The notes beneath the pieces were generated by a model. That model was not told where the DNA came from. It was given only the letters and a program-made list of their open reading frames with translations, and did no database searches. This document shows, piece after piece, positions 1-5,951 of a stretch of 7,571 bases of DNA. Origin of the DNA: Endomicrobium sp. Its GTDB lineage: Bacteria > Elusimicrobiota > Endomicrobiia > Endomicrobiales > Endomicrobiaceae. The stretch lies in NCBI GenBank assembly GCA_031273645.1, contig JAISRM010000223.1, positions 1 through 7,571 on the forward strand, read 5' to 3'. Position numbers and translations under genes: made by a program. Numbering within the stretch: the stretch's first letter is position 1; the number at the start of each line of letters is the position of its first letter.

Positions 1-52
1 TTTCTTTTAAAAACGTAATGTAAAAATAATTTTTTATCAAACGTGGATTCCC
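1..52. repeat. Left arm of a 52-bp inverted repeat shared with the right end
   Basis: Read by eye, this stretch matches the reverse complement of 7438-7489 at about 48 of 52 positions. It begins TTTCTTTTAAAAACG and ends in GGATTCCC, where it runs into the first 79-bp element. It is the flanking tail of the same repeat family and not coding. The repeat may continue beyond the left edge of the window. Confidence 0.8.
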
Positions 53-119
53 ACCCGATAGAGACACTCGAGTGCAGGCTGCTAAGGAAGAAAGAATATT
101 AAAAACACGGGAATGACAA
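41..119 (+). repeat. 79-bp palindromic-ended repeat, copy L1
   Basis: First of four copies in the window. It starts ACGTGGATTCCCACCCGATA and ends CACGGGAATGACAA, so the ends carry the inverted pair ATTCCC/GGGAAT. Inside are an imperfect hairpin (CACCCGA with TCGAGTG), a GCAGGCTGC palindrome and a conserved AATATT. It differs from copy L2 at about five positions. It has no coding content and is best seen as a non-autonomous interspersed repeat. Confidence 0.85.
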
Positions 120-161
120 GCTAAAAGACAACAGACTTCATCTGACAGAATTTTTTAGTAA

Positions 162-240
162 ACATGGATTCCCACCCGATAAATACACTCGGGTGCAGGC
201 TGCTTAGGAAGAAAGAATATTAAAAACACGGGAATGACAA
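162..240 (+). repeat. 79-bp palindromic-ended repeat, copy L2
   Basis: Same orientation as L1, 121 bp further on. The internal hairpin is perfect here: CACCCGA pairs with TCGGGTG over a 9-base loop. The 5' flank (about 141-161, TCTGACAGAATTTTTTAGTAA) also occurs, inverted, beside the short repeat form at 7262-7312, showing that long and short forms share flanks and differ mainly in the centre. Confidence 0.85.
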
Positions 241-246
241 AACAAA

Positions 247-321
247 CAATTCCCAGCCGATAGAGACATTCGGGCGCAGGCTGCTTAGGAAGAACAAATA
301 TTAAAAACGCGGGAATAACAA
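247..321 (+). repeat. 79-bp repeat, degenerate copy L3
   Basis: Third forward copy. It lacks the first few bases (the ACRTGG part) and has substitutions in the internal hairpin arms (CAGCCGA against TCGGGCG). It keeps GCAGGCTGCTTAGGAAGAA, AATATTAAAAACGCGGGAAT and the final ACAA. Its AACAAATATT version is closer to the inverted copy at the right end than to L1 or L2. Confidence 0.75.
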
Positions 322-333
322 AACAGCCTCAAA

Positions 334-423
334 CTGCCAATCCCATAAACCAGACGAAGTCTGGCTGCCAATTCCATAAAACAGACGAAGTCTGCGGGAA
401 TGGCAAAACAGACTTTTTGTCTG
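334..423. repeat. Tandem 31-bp hairpin units, two clear copies and a degenerate third
   Basis: Units at 334-364 and 365-394 both read CTGCCAAT-CCATAAA followed by a small hairpin: CCAGACGAAGTCTGG at 350-364 and CAGACGAAGTCTG at 382-394. A looser third unit (395-423) keeps only AAAACAGAC...GTCTG. On the minus strand each hairpin is followed by TTTA, so the units could weakly act as terminators downstream of the ankyrin gene. Single copies of the same unit occur at 5239-5263 and 7222-7250. Confidence 0.8.
405..423 (-). terminator. Second candidate terminator after the ankyrin gene
   Basis: On the minus strand the stem CAGAC/GTCTG encloses a loop of five A and is followed by TTTT. It lies about 45 bases beyond the ankyrin stop codon, behind a first candidate. 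The stem is only five pairs, so termination is plausible but not strong, and the site also belongs to the hairpin repeat family. Confidence 0.45.
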
Positions 424-441
424 CAAGAATTGTTGCCTTCC

Positions 442-460
442 TAAAACGACCTGAAAGGTC
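442..460 (-). terminator. Candidate intrinsic terminator directly after the ankyrin gene
   Basis: Reading the minus strand, the stop codon at 466-468 is followed after five bases by GACCT-TTC-AGGTC and then GTTTTAG. This five-pair stem with a short T run sits where an operon terminator is expected. It is short, and may work together with the hairpin at 405-423. Confidence 0.5.
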
Positions 461-465
461 AAGGG

Positions 466-1884
466 TCAAAATAGTTTGAATTTTTTTTGTTTTAGCGCTT
501 CTTTGTTTTGTATTTTGGGGTTTGAGAGGGCGTAATCGTAAGCCGTTTTGCCGTCGGCGTCAACGGCGTCTTTTTTTGCTTTTGCTATATTTAACATTTT
601 TATTATGACGTCGTTATGATTTTTTGCGGCAAGCATTAAAGGGGTTTCTCCTTTGACATTTGCGGCGTTGACGTTTGCATGATATTTCAAAAGCGTATTT
701 ATTACTACCGTAGGCGTTGAAGGATCTTCAAGAGCGTACATCAGCGGCGTCATCAAATCGTCTTTGTGGACGGCGTTTGCATTGGCTTTATTTGTAATTA
801 AAGCTACGGCAATTTCGTGGTTAAGAAGGTTTTTGGTAATTGCAAGGATAAGAGGGACATTCCCGTCGGCGTCGGGTTCATTTAGCGCCGCGCCTGCCTG
901 AGCTAAAACGTTTATAACTTCTTTATTATAAGCTTTAAGAGCGGCTGTCATAATAGGGCTTTGCCCTTTTTCGTTTTTTACGTTTATATCGGCGCCGGCG
1001 TCAATAAGTTCTTTAATCACAAACGGTTTTGTCTGCGGCCGGTTTACTGCAAGCAGCAAAGGCGTATGTTTGTCTCCGCCGCGCTGCAAAGCATCTGCTA
1101 AAACGTTGACGCCGGCTTTGCTGCGTATTAAAAAAACGGCTATTTCGGGATTCATATAATTCTTGTCAAGAGCCAGCATTAAAGGAGTAAACCCTCTTGC
1201 GTCTTTTTCTTCTATATTTGCTCCGGCTTCTAAAAGAGCAGAAATTGCCTGCGCGCCGCTATTGTTTGAAACTGCGACCGCCAAAGGAGTAAGTCCTGCG
1301 GCGTTTTTTGCATTTACGTCGGCTGCGCCGCTGTCAATTAAAAGCTTTAATGCGTTTATGTCCGGATCCTGCGCGCTTAAAATCAAATGCAAAACCGTGC
1401 TGCCGTTGTAAAGAGAATTGCTTTTTTTATACTCTGCGTTTATATTGGCTTTTGATTTAATCAGCGCAGACAAAATTTCGTAATTTATATTTTCTCTCAT
1501 TAAGGCTGCCATCAACGGGGTAAACCCGTCTTTGTCCGTCTCTTCAAAATTTGCGCCCAACCTTTTAAAATAAGGAATAATTTTTGCATTATCGGTATTT
1601 TTTACTACAAAAAGCAAAGGCGTGTCGCCGTCGGCGTTTTTATCGTTGACATTAGTTTCGTTTATTGAAGCTCTAATTTCTTCCGCAACGCCTTCTTCAA
1701 GTATTTTAAAAATATCTTTTTTTTCTTCTTTTGCTTTAGCGGCGTCAGCGCCGGCTCTTTTTTTGCTTTTTGAAAGCGCCGCTTTATCTTTTTTTGCGGC
1801 AAATGCCGCAGGGACGTCAGGCGTATTAAAAAAAGCGAAAACGCTTATGAAAAAAAGCAGGCATGAAATTTTAAAAATTTTCAT
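466..1884 (-). CDS. Secreted ankyrin-repeat protein
   Basis: 472 residues with no enzymatic motif. Residues 1-29 form a signal peptide: a Lys-containing start, a hydrophobic core (CLLFFISVFAFF) and a likely AFA cleavage site near 27-29, so the protein should be exported. A Lys/Ala-rich, probably flexible linker follows (30-57). From about residue 60 to 455 there are roughly eleven ankyrin repeats, each marked by a G-x-TPL-like motif near residues 86, 119, 160, 196, 230, 272, 307, 340, 376, 411 and 444. Spacing is mostly 33-36 residues, with two longer repeats (41-42). The tail is basic (KQKKFKLF). Ankyrin repeats bind proteins; the partner cannot be read here. The start is supported by CGGAGG six bases upstream. 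It is the last gene of a probable operon, 24 bp after the ZIP gene. A role in the periplasm, at the surface or towards a host is inference only. Confidence 0.93.
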   Translation of the reverse strand: MKIFKISCLLFFISVFAFFNTPDVPAAFAAKKDKAALSKSKKRAGADAAKAKEEKKDIFKILEEGVAEEIRASINETNVNDKNADGDTPLLFVVKNTDNAKIIPYFKRLGANFEETDKDGFTPLMAALMRENINYEILSALIKSKANINAEYKKSNSLYNGSTVLHLILSAQDPDINALKLLIDSGAADVNAKNAAGLTPLAVAVSNNSGAQAISALLEAGANIEEKDARGFTPLMLALDKNYMNPEIAVFLIRSKAGVNVLADALQRGGDKHTPLLLAVNRPQTKPFVIKELIDAGADINVKNEKGQSPIMTAALKAYNKEVINVLAQAGAALNEPDADGNVPLILAITKNLLNHEIAVALITNKANANAVHKDDLMTPLMYALEDPSTPTVVINTLLKYHANVNAANVKGETPLMLAAKNHNDVIIKMLNIAKAKKDAVDADGKTAYDYALSNPKIQNKEALKQKKFKLF

Positions 1885-1908
1885 CGAAAACCTCCGTAAT
1901 GTAAAAAA

Positions 1909-2616
1909 TTATTCCGCTATTAAATGGATTAAGAATATAGCAATCGCCCCGATGAAAAGAGACAAAGGCGCAAGGCGGCTTTTGCATTTATGGGTTTCCG
2001 GTATTAAGTCTGAAGCGGCAAGAAAAATGAAAGAACCGGCCGTCGCGGCAAGCAGCGCTCCTAAAACGCGCGCGGAAATATCGTTAAAAAGTAAAATGCC
2101 GGCAAACGTTGCCGCCGGCGTAAAAAGCGCGGTTATAAGGGAAAAAGTAAAAATTTTCTTTTTAGAAGCTCCGGTGTGAACTAAAATGGCCGATATTGTA
2201 ATGCCGTCGGGAAGTTTGTGCAGGAGAATTGCAAGCGCGGTAAGCAGTCCAAGCTCCGTATTTGCCTCAAAGCCTGCGGCGATTATAAGACCGTCTATGC
2301 AGGAATGAAAGGAAAGTCCGATTATGGAAGCCGTATCTGCGTGAGGATGACAACTTTCGTCGTGGCAGGGATGAAACAATACCACAAACTGCAAAAAGAA
2401 CATAAATAAAAAGCCCGCCAAAACAAAAATGAGGGCGTTTGGGTTTGACTCAAGCCCTTCGGGCATTAAGTGGGTAAAGGCAAGAGCTATCATAATGCCC
2501 GCGGCAAAATTTACGAGAAAAATGGAGTTTTTTTCAGCCCATTTGTGAAACTTCAGAACAAGCAAAGCGCCGATCAGCGAGGCTGAAGCAGCTATAAAAG
2601 AATATAATATTGCCAT
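1909..2616 (-). CDS. ZIP-family divalent metal transporter
   Basis: 235 residues with about eight hydrophobic segments, usual for bacterial ZIP proteins, which carry zinc, iron or manganese across the inner membrane. Segment 2 has FTHLMPE (H49, E53). Segment 4 carries HSCIDG (H104, D108) and segment 5 HKLPDG (H133, D137), the two signature metal-site helices. A His/Cys-rich loop, HPCHDESCHPHAD (82-94), between segments 3 and 4 probably gathers metal. SDLIPETHK (202-210) lies near segment 7. Ser105 and Lys134 occupy positions that complete a second metal site in the binuclear type, so one site is likely. The ribosome binding site is weak (GGCGGGA, eight bases before ATG). The gene lies 19 bp after pyk, which suggests co-transcription and perhaps translational coupling. 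The metal cannot be decided from sequence. Confidence 0.9.
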   Translation of the reverse strand: MAILYSFIAASASLIGALLVLKFHKWAEKNSIFLVNFAAGIMIALAFTHLMPEGLESNPNALIFVLAGFLFMFFLQFVVLFHPCHDESCHPHADTASIIGLSFHSCIDGLIIAAGFEANTELGLLTALAILLHKLPDGITISAILVHTGASKKKIFTFSLITALFTPAATFAGILLFNDISARVLGALLAATAGSFIFLAASDLIPETHKCKSRLAPLSLFIGAIAIFLIHLIAE

Positions 2617-2635
2617 TTAAAATCCCGCCGCGCCT

Positions 2636-3670
2636 TTACTTTTCTATCGGCAGCCTATAACTGTTTTGTTCGGTGAACTTAATGATGTTGCCCATCATCT
2701 CAACCGCTTTGCCGGGGTAAGCGCCTACGGCGGTTTCTGCAGAAAGCATTACAAAATCGCTTCCGTCTATAATCGCGTTTGCCACGTCGCTTACTTCCGC
2801 CCTTGTTGGAATCGGGTTTTCAACCATGCTTTCAAGCATCTGCGTGGCTGTAATAACGAATTTTTTGCGCGTTTTGCATTTTTTTATTATGTATTTTTGC
2901 ACTACCGGAACCGTCCACAAGGGGATTGAAATCCCCATATCGCCTCTTGCGACCATTATTCCTTCGCATGAATCAAGGATCACCGGAAGATTTTCAATTC
3001 CGAGCCTGTCTTCAATTTTTGCGACGAGCTTTGTTTTGGTATTTTTTTCCCGTTTAAGAATATCGATAAGCGGCTGCATATCTTCTTTGTTTCTTACAAA
3101 AGAGTTTGCCACGAAATCAACTTTGTGTTTTAAGGCAAAAAGCATATCCTGCCTGTCTTTTTCTTCCATCAGCGGAAATTTAAGGTTGGCCTTTGGAATG
3201 TTTACGCCTTTATGGGTTTTTAAAACGTAATCCATTTCAACTTCGGTAATAAGCTCGTCTTTTTTTGAAGTTAAAACTTTAAGCTTGAGATTTCCGTCGT
3301 CTATAAAAATCTCAAAGCCTTTTTTTATATCGGTAAAAGCTCCGCTGTAATCTATTGAAATGATTTTATTGTCTCCGATGACGTCTCTGTTGGTAAGCGT
3401 AAGTTTTTGATGCTTTTTAAGAGCGATTTTTCCGTCTTTTATTTCGCCTACTCTTATTCTGTGGCCTTCAAGGTCGGCAAGAATTTTAATTCTTTTGCCG
3501 TACTTTTTGTTTAAAGTTTTTATCAATGCGAAATCTTTTTCTTTTTCTTCGTAAGAACCGTGCGAAAAGTTAAACCTTGCGACCGTCATTCCCGAATCGG
3601 CCATTTTTTTTAATACTTTAAGGGATCTTGTGGCAGGTCCCATTGTGCAGATGATGCCGGTTTTAGACAT
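2636..3670 (-). CDS. Pyruvate kinase, short form lacking the C-terminal domain
   Basis: Cytoplasmic last step of glycolysis: phosphoenolpyruvate + ADP to pyruvate + ATP. The start matches the family (MSKTGIICTMGPATRS) and has CGGAG about eight bases upstream. Visible sites: RFNFSHG (32-38, phosphate and metal binding), the B domain at about 70-165 with FIDDGN, the catalytic AKIED (K218, E220), MVARGDMG (238-245, D244 for Mg), ATQMLESM (275-282) and PTRAEVSDVANAIIDG. All of the A and B domains are present, but the protein stops at 344 residues right after the A domain (usual length about 470), so the C-terminal allosteric domain is absent. The next gene begins 19 bp later, leaving no remnant. 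Residues 66-74 (DLEGHRIRV) align with DLQGPKIRV of E. coli PykA, placing Arg71 at the potassium-dependence position. First gene of the pyk-zip-ankyrin group. Confidence 0.93.
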   Translation of the reverse strand: MSKTGIICTMGPATRSLKVLKKMADSGMTVARFNFSHGSYEEKEKDFALIKTLNKKYGKRIKILADLEGHRIRVGEIKDGKIALKKHQKLTLTNRDVIGDNKIISIDYSGAFTDIKKGFEIFIDDGNLKLKVLTSKKDELITEVEMDYVLKTHKGVNIPKANLKFPLMEEKDRQDMLFALKHKVDFVANSFVRNKEDMQPLIDILKREKNTKTKLVAKIEDRLGIENLPVILDSCEGIMVARGDMGISIPLWTVPVVQKYIIKKCKTRKKFVITATQMLESMVENPIPTRAEVSDVANAIIDGSDFVMLSAETAVGAYPGKAVEMMGNIIKFTEQNSYRLPIEK

Positions 3671-3705
3671 ATTAAATACTCCGTAAAATAGAAGTTTTAG
3701 AAAAC

Positions 3706-3740
3706 CTTAAAAACCCTGCGGGGTCTGCCGGATTTTTAAG
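3706..3740 (-). terminator. Terminator-like stem between trpB and pyk
   Basis: On the minus strand, CTTAAAAATCC pairs with GGGTTTTTAAG (eleven pairs including one G-U) around a 13-base loop, with the T tract inside the 3' arm. It lies just after the trpB stop and about 35 bases before the pyk start. It could end or attenuate transcription between the two genes. Because the arm is A/T rich it would also work in the other direction. I see no convincing promoter for pyk in the rest of the gap. Confidence 0.45.
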
Positions 3741-3754
3741 ATCGCTAATCTTCC

Positions 3755-5116
3755 TTAAATTTTTATTTTGGGCAGATGAGTCAGCGCTTCGCATACTTTA
3801 TCAGCCGGATATTCGTAATCTTCCATTTTTCCGGAAAGATAATTGTCATAAGCCGATAAGTCAAAATGTCCGTGCCCTGATAAATTAAACAGTATAGTTT
3901 TTGATTTTCCTTCTTCTTTTGCTTTAAGAGCTTCGGTAACGGCGGCTTTTATGGCGTGCGCGGATTCCGGAGCCGGCAAAATGCCTTCGGTTCTTGCAAA
4001 AATCAGCGCCGCTTCAAAAACTTCGCGCTGTTTTACCGATATGGATTCAATAAGATTGTGTTTTACCAAAGCTGAAACAAGAGGAGAAGCTCCGTGATAT
4101 CTAAGACCTCCGGCATGTATTCCTCCCGGCATAAAAGTATGGCCTAAAGTAAACATTTTCAAAGCCGGAGTAAAACCGGAATTATCGCCGTAATCGTATG
4201 CCAAAACGCCTTTTGAAAGCTTTGGGCATGCAGAGGGTTCGGCGGCTATTGCTCTGAGATTTGGCGCTTTTCCCTGAAGCTTGTCCATTAAAAACGGGAA
4301 AGCCGTTCCGCTGAAATTTGAGCCTCCTCCTAAACAAGCTATCACTATATCCGGATAATCTCCGGCGATCTCAAGCTGTTTTTTAGCTTCAAGCCCTATG
4401 ACCGTCTGATGAAGAGCGACGTGATTTAAAACGCTTCCTAAAGCGTATTTTGAACCTTCGTTTGTTATAACGTCTTCAATCGCTTCAGAAATGGCTATGC
4501 CCAAAGAACCTTCGCTGTCGGGATCTTTTAAAAGGACCTCTTTTCCGACCTGCGTGCGCTCTGAAGGGCTTGCAAAAACCTGCGCTCCGTAAACCTGCAT
4601 AAGAGATTTTCTGTAAGGTTTTTGTCCGAATGAAACTTTTACCATGTAAACTACGCATTCAAGTCCGAATATTTTGCACGCCATTGACAGAGCCGAACCC
4701 CATTGCCCTGCGCCTGTTTCGGTGGCTATTCTTTTTACTCCCGACTCTTTGTTATAAAAAGCCTGCGCTACGGCCGAGTTAGATTTATGGCTTCCAGAAG
4801 GGCTTACGCCTTCGTATTTGAAATATATTTTTGCGGGAGTGTCGAGAAATTTTTCAAGATTTTCGGCTCTTACAAGCGGGGAAGGACGCCATATTTTATA
4901 AACGTCTCTTACGGGTTCCGGAATATCTATCCATCTTTGGCAGCTGAGTTCCTGCTTTATTATTTCATCGCAGAAAATCGGTTTAAAATCGTCGGGCGAT
5001 GCAACCCTGTTTTCGCGCGTGTTATAGGGCGGATCAAGAGGCTGCGGCAAGTCGGCCTGAATGTTGTACCATTGTTTAGGAATGTCTTTTTCGTCCAGCG
5101 TAATTTTTTTTGACAT
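3755..5116 (-). CDS. Tryptophan synthase beta chain, TrpB2 type
   Basis: 453 residues, longer than the usual TrpB1 (about 400) and typical of the TrpB2 / TrpB-like branch. It is a PLP enzyme that condenses indole and serine to tryptophan in the cytoplasm. Motifs: RPSPL (77-81), SGSHKSNSA with PLP lysine K111, ETGAGQWG (133-140, with E134 as the probable catalytic Glu), the GGGSNF phosphate loop (263-268), HAGGLRYHG (334-342), PAPESAHA (381-388) and SGHGHFD (413-419). CGGAG about six bases before the ATG supports the start. No trpA or other trp gene is adjacent. TrpB2 enzymes often act alone on free indole, so salvage of external indole is possible; a distant trpA cannot be excluded. A strong promoter lies about 220 bp upstream, leaving a long repeat-bearing leader. 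Confidence 0.93.
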   Translation of the reverse strand: MSKKITLDEKDIPKQWYNIQADLPQPLDPPYNTRENRVASPDDFKPIFCDEIIKQELSCQRWIDIPEPVRDVYKIWRPSPLVRAENLEKFLDTPAKIYFKYEGVSPSGSHKSNSAVAQAFYNKESGVKRIATETGAGQWGSALSMACKIFGLECVVYMVKVSFGQKPYRKSLMQVYGAQVFASPSERTQVGKEVLLKDPDSEGSLGIAISEAIEDVITNEGSKYALGSVLNHVALHQTVIGLEAKKQLEIAGDYPDIVIACLGGGSNFSGTAFPFLMDKLQGKAPNLRAIAAEPSACPKLSKGVLAYDYGDNSGFTPALKMFTLGHTFMPGGIHAGGLRYHGASPLVSALVKHNLIESISVKQREVFEAALIFARTEGILPAPESAHAIKAAVTEALKAKEEGKSKTILFNLSGHGHFDLSAYDNYLSGKMEDYEYPADKVCEALTHLPKIKI

Positions 5117-5151
5117 AGAAAGCTCCGTAAAAATTTTATTGATTGATTTTG

Positions 5152-5173
5152 TAAAACCCGCGCCGCTGCGGGT
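5152..5173 (-). terminator. GC-rich hairpin with short T run in the trpB leader
   Basis: Minus strand: ACCCGC-AGCGGC-GCGGGT followed by TTTAC, a perfect six-pair GC stem about 40 bases before the trpB ATG. It has the shape of a weak intrinsic terminator or attenuator inside the leader. I found no run of Trp codons or T-box motif that would explain how it is controlled. Confidence 0.4.
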
Positions 5174-5200
5174 ATCCGTAAAGATTTGGTTATGGAGGTA

Positions 5201-5239
5201 TTTTGCGTTCGTATATTGTAAAGACGCTTCATGCAGCCC
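5201..5239 (-). repeat. 39-bp direct repeat, copy A, in the trpB leader
   Basis: Matches copy B (5273-5311) at about 36 of 39 positions. On the minus strand it contains ATGAAGCGTCTT followed by TACAATATACGAACGCAAAA, which could be read as MKRLYNIRTQN. That frame continues past the trpB start out of frame and looks accidental, although the doubled beginning is notable. Confidence 0.75.
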
Positions 5240-5263
5240 AGACTTCGTCTGTTTTATGGGATC
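5239..5263 (+). repeat. Single hairpin unit in the trpB/HU intergenic region
   Basis: CAGACTTCGTCTG (5239-5251) followed by TTTTATGGGATC is the same hairpin unit found in tandem at 334-394 and again at 7222-7250. Here it sits between the two 39-bp direct repeats. It follows no gene on the plus strand, so it is an interspersed repeat rather than a functional gene terminator here. Confidence 0.7.
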
Positions 5264-5272
5264 GGCAGCCGA

Positions 5273-5311
5273 TTTTGCGTTCGCATATTATAAAGACGCT
5301 TCATGCAGTCC
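5273..5311 (-). repeat. 39-bp direct repeat, copy B, in the trpB leader
   Basis: The second copy lies 72 bp from the first, start to start. On the minus strand it holds TATAAT (5287-5292) with TTTACG 18 bases upstream (5311-5316), a possible secondary promoter. It also contains a small open frame of 16 codons (MKRLYNMRTQNRLPIP) that begins within the repeat and stops just before the CAGAC hairpin. Neither use is demonstrated. Confidence 0.7.
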
Positions 5312-5345
5312 GTAAAAATCAAAAACCAATAAAACCACGACTGAT

Positions 5346-5375
5346 ATTATATACAAAATGCATATGCAAAGTCAA
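5346..5375 (-). promoter_or_regulatory. Sigma-70-type promoter for trpB
   Basis: On the minus strand the -35 is TTGACT (5370-5375), the spacer 18 bases and the -10 a perfect TATAAT (5346-5351). Transcription would start near 5339 and give a leader of about 220 nt before the trpB ATG. The spacer contains a perfect 10-bp palindrome, TGCATATGCA (5359-5368), which could be an operator. Confidence 0.7.
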
Positions 5376-5477
5376 TGAACAAAAATGAAAATAAAGCAAA
5401 AAAACGCTGAAAACGGATTTTGCAAAAAATTAAAAAAATCATTGTAAAATAAAACTATTATTGAATTTTAAAAATCA

Positions 5478-5506
5478 TTGACATTTTTATCGAATTTTAT
5501 TATAAA
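5478..5506 (+). promoter_or_regulatory. Strong sigma-70-type promoter for the HU gene
   Basis: A perfect -35 TTGACA (5478-5483), 17-base spacer and -10 TATAAA (5501-5506) in very AT-rich DNA. The start would be near 5513, giving an untranslated leader of about 60 nt. A-rich tracts upstream could act as UP elements, as fits a highly expressed nucleoid protein. The 11-mer AAAAATCATTG occurs at 5434-5444 and again at 5470-5480, overlapping the -35. Confidence 0.8.
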
Positions 5507-5554
5507 ATAAACAAGTTTTTACAAAAATTCAATTTCCGGTATTGTCGTTATGGC

Positions 5555-5561
5555 GCGGAGG
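5555..5561 (+). promoter_or_regulatory. Ribosome binding site that fixes the HU start
   Basis: GCGGAGG lies ten bases before the ATG at 5572. An in-frame TTG at 5542 would put this site inside the coding region and add ten residues (MSLWRGGINL) foreign to HU, so the ATG is chosen. Confidence 0.8.
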
Positions 5562-5571
5562 TATTAATCTG

Positions 5572-5844
5572 ATGAAAAAACCTGACGTCGTAAAGCTTGT
5601 TGCTGATGTTTCAGGTCTTACGCAGGGCGATTCCAATAAAGCTATAAAGGCTTTAGTAAAAGTAATACAAGACAATCTTAAAAGAGACGAAGTTATATCT
5701 CTTTCCGGTTTGGGATCTTTCCGAGCTAAAAGCCGTAAGGCGCGTCAGGGCAGAAACCCTAAAACCGGCGAAGTGATTCCTGTTCCGCCGGGAAAAAAGG
5801 TTTCTTTTAAACCCACAACAACCCTCAGGAAAATAATACAATAA
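5572..5844 (+). CDS. HU-family DNA-binding protein
   Basis: 90 residues, the normal HU/IHF length. HU dimers bind and bend DNA with little sequence preference, compacting the nucleoid and assisting replication, recombination and transcription. The N-terminal helical part (1-40, MKKPDVVKLVADVSGL) forms the dimer body. GLGSF (46-50) leads into the beta arm, which carries the signature QGRNPKTGEVIPVP (59-72) with the intercalating proline P63. It ends KVSFKPTTTLRKIIQ. Only one subunit type is visible, so a homodimer is likely. It has its own near-consensus promoter and a clear ribosome binding site, is divergent from trpB, and is separated from the next gene by 137 bp. HU rather than IHF is favoured by the generic arm, but the two cannot be fully told apart by eye. 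Confidence 0.95.
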   Translation: MKKPDVVKLVADVSGLTQGDSNKAIKALVKVIQDNLKRDEVISLSGLGSFRAKSRKARQGRNPKTGEVIPVPPGKKVSFKPTTTLRKIIQ

Positions 5845-5860
5845 AGGTAAAGCAGAGAAC

Positions 5861-5951
5861 AAAATTTGAAAAAACGCAAGGCGTTTCGCCGGTAATAAGC
5901 GTTGATTATGCCGTTGAAACTATTCCGGTACGCGTCCGCGTTTCAAATTTT
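5861..5951. repeat. Long-range inverted repeat between HU and the aminotransferase
   Basis: AAAATTTGAAA (5861-5871) and TTTCAAATTTT (5941-5951) are perfect 11-bp inverted arms about 70 bases apart. Inside the left part is a second small hairpin, AAACGC-AAG-GCGTTT (5872-5886), with only a three-T tail, so it is a poor HU terminator. In RNA the arms would fold the whole intergenic stretch into one stem. I see no clear promoter for the aminotransferase here, so read-through from HU is possible. Confidence 0.6.

Noticed and set aside
1622..2179. Plus-strand open frame of 185 codons across the ankyrin/ZIP junction
   Set aside because: It is antisense to two well-supported genes; its Ala/Ser-rich, low-complexity content is what the reverse of these codons gives.
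2826..3230. Plus-strand open frame of 134 codons inside pyruvate kinase
   Set aside because: Antisense shadow of a gene with complete catalytic motifs; no ribosome binding site or recognisable protein.
4960..5232. Minus-strand open frame of 90 codons overlapping the trpB start
   Set aside because: Most of it lies in trpB in another frame; only its first residues, from the 39-bp repeat, are of interest and are reported separately.
5201..5311. Repeat-spacer-repeat arrangement resembling a minimal CRISPR
   Set aside because: Only two imperfect 39-bp repeats; the 33-bp spacer is itself a copy of a hairpin repeat found elsewhere in the window, and no cas gene is near.
5117..5345. T-box or Trp-codon leader peptide controlling trpB
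   Set aside because: No T-box consensus and no Trp codons in the small frames of the leader.
5542..5571. Upstream TTG start for HU
   Set aside because: It would put the ribosome binding site inside the coding region and add residues not seen in HU proteins.
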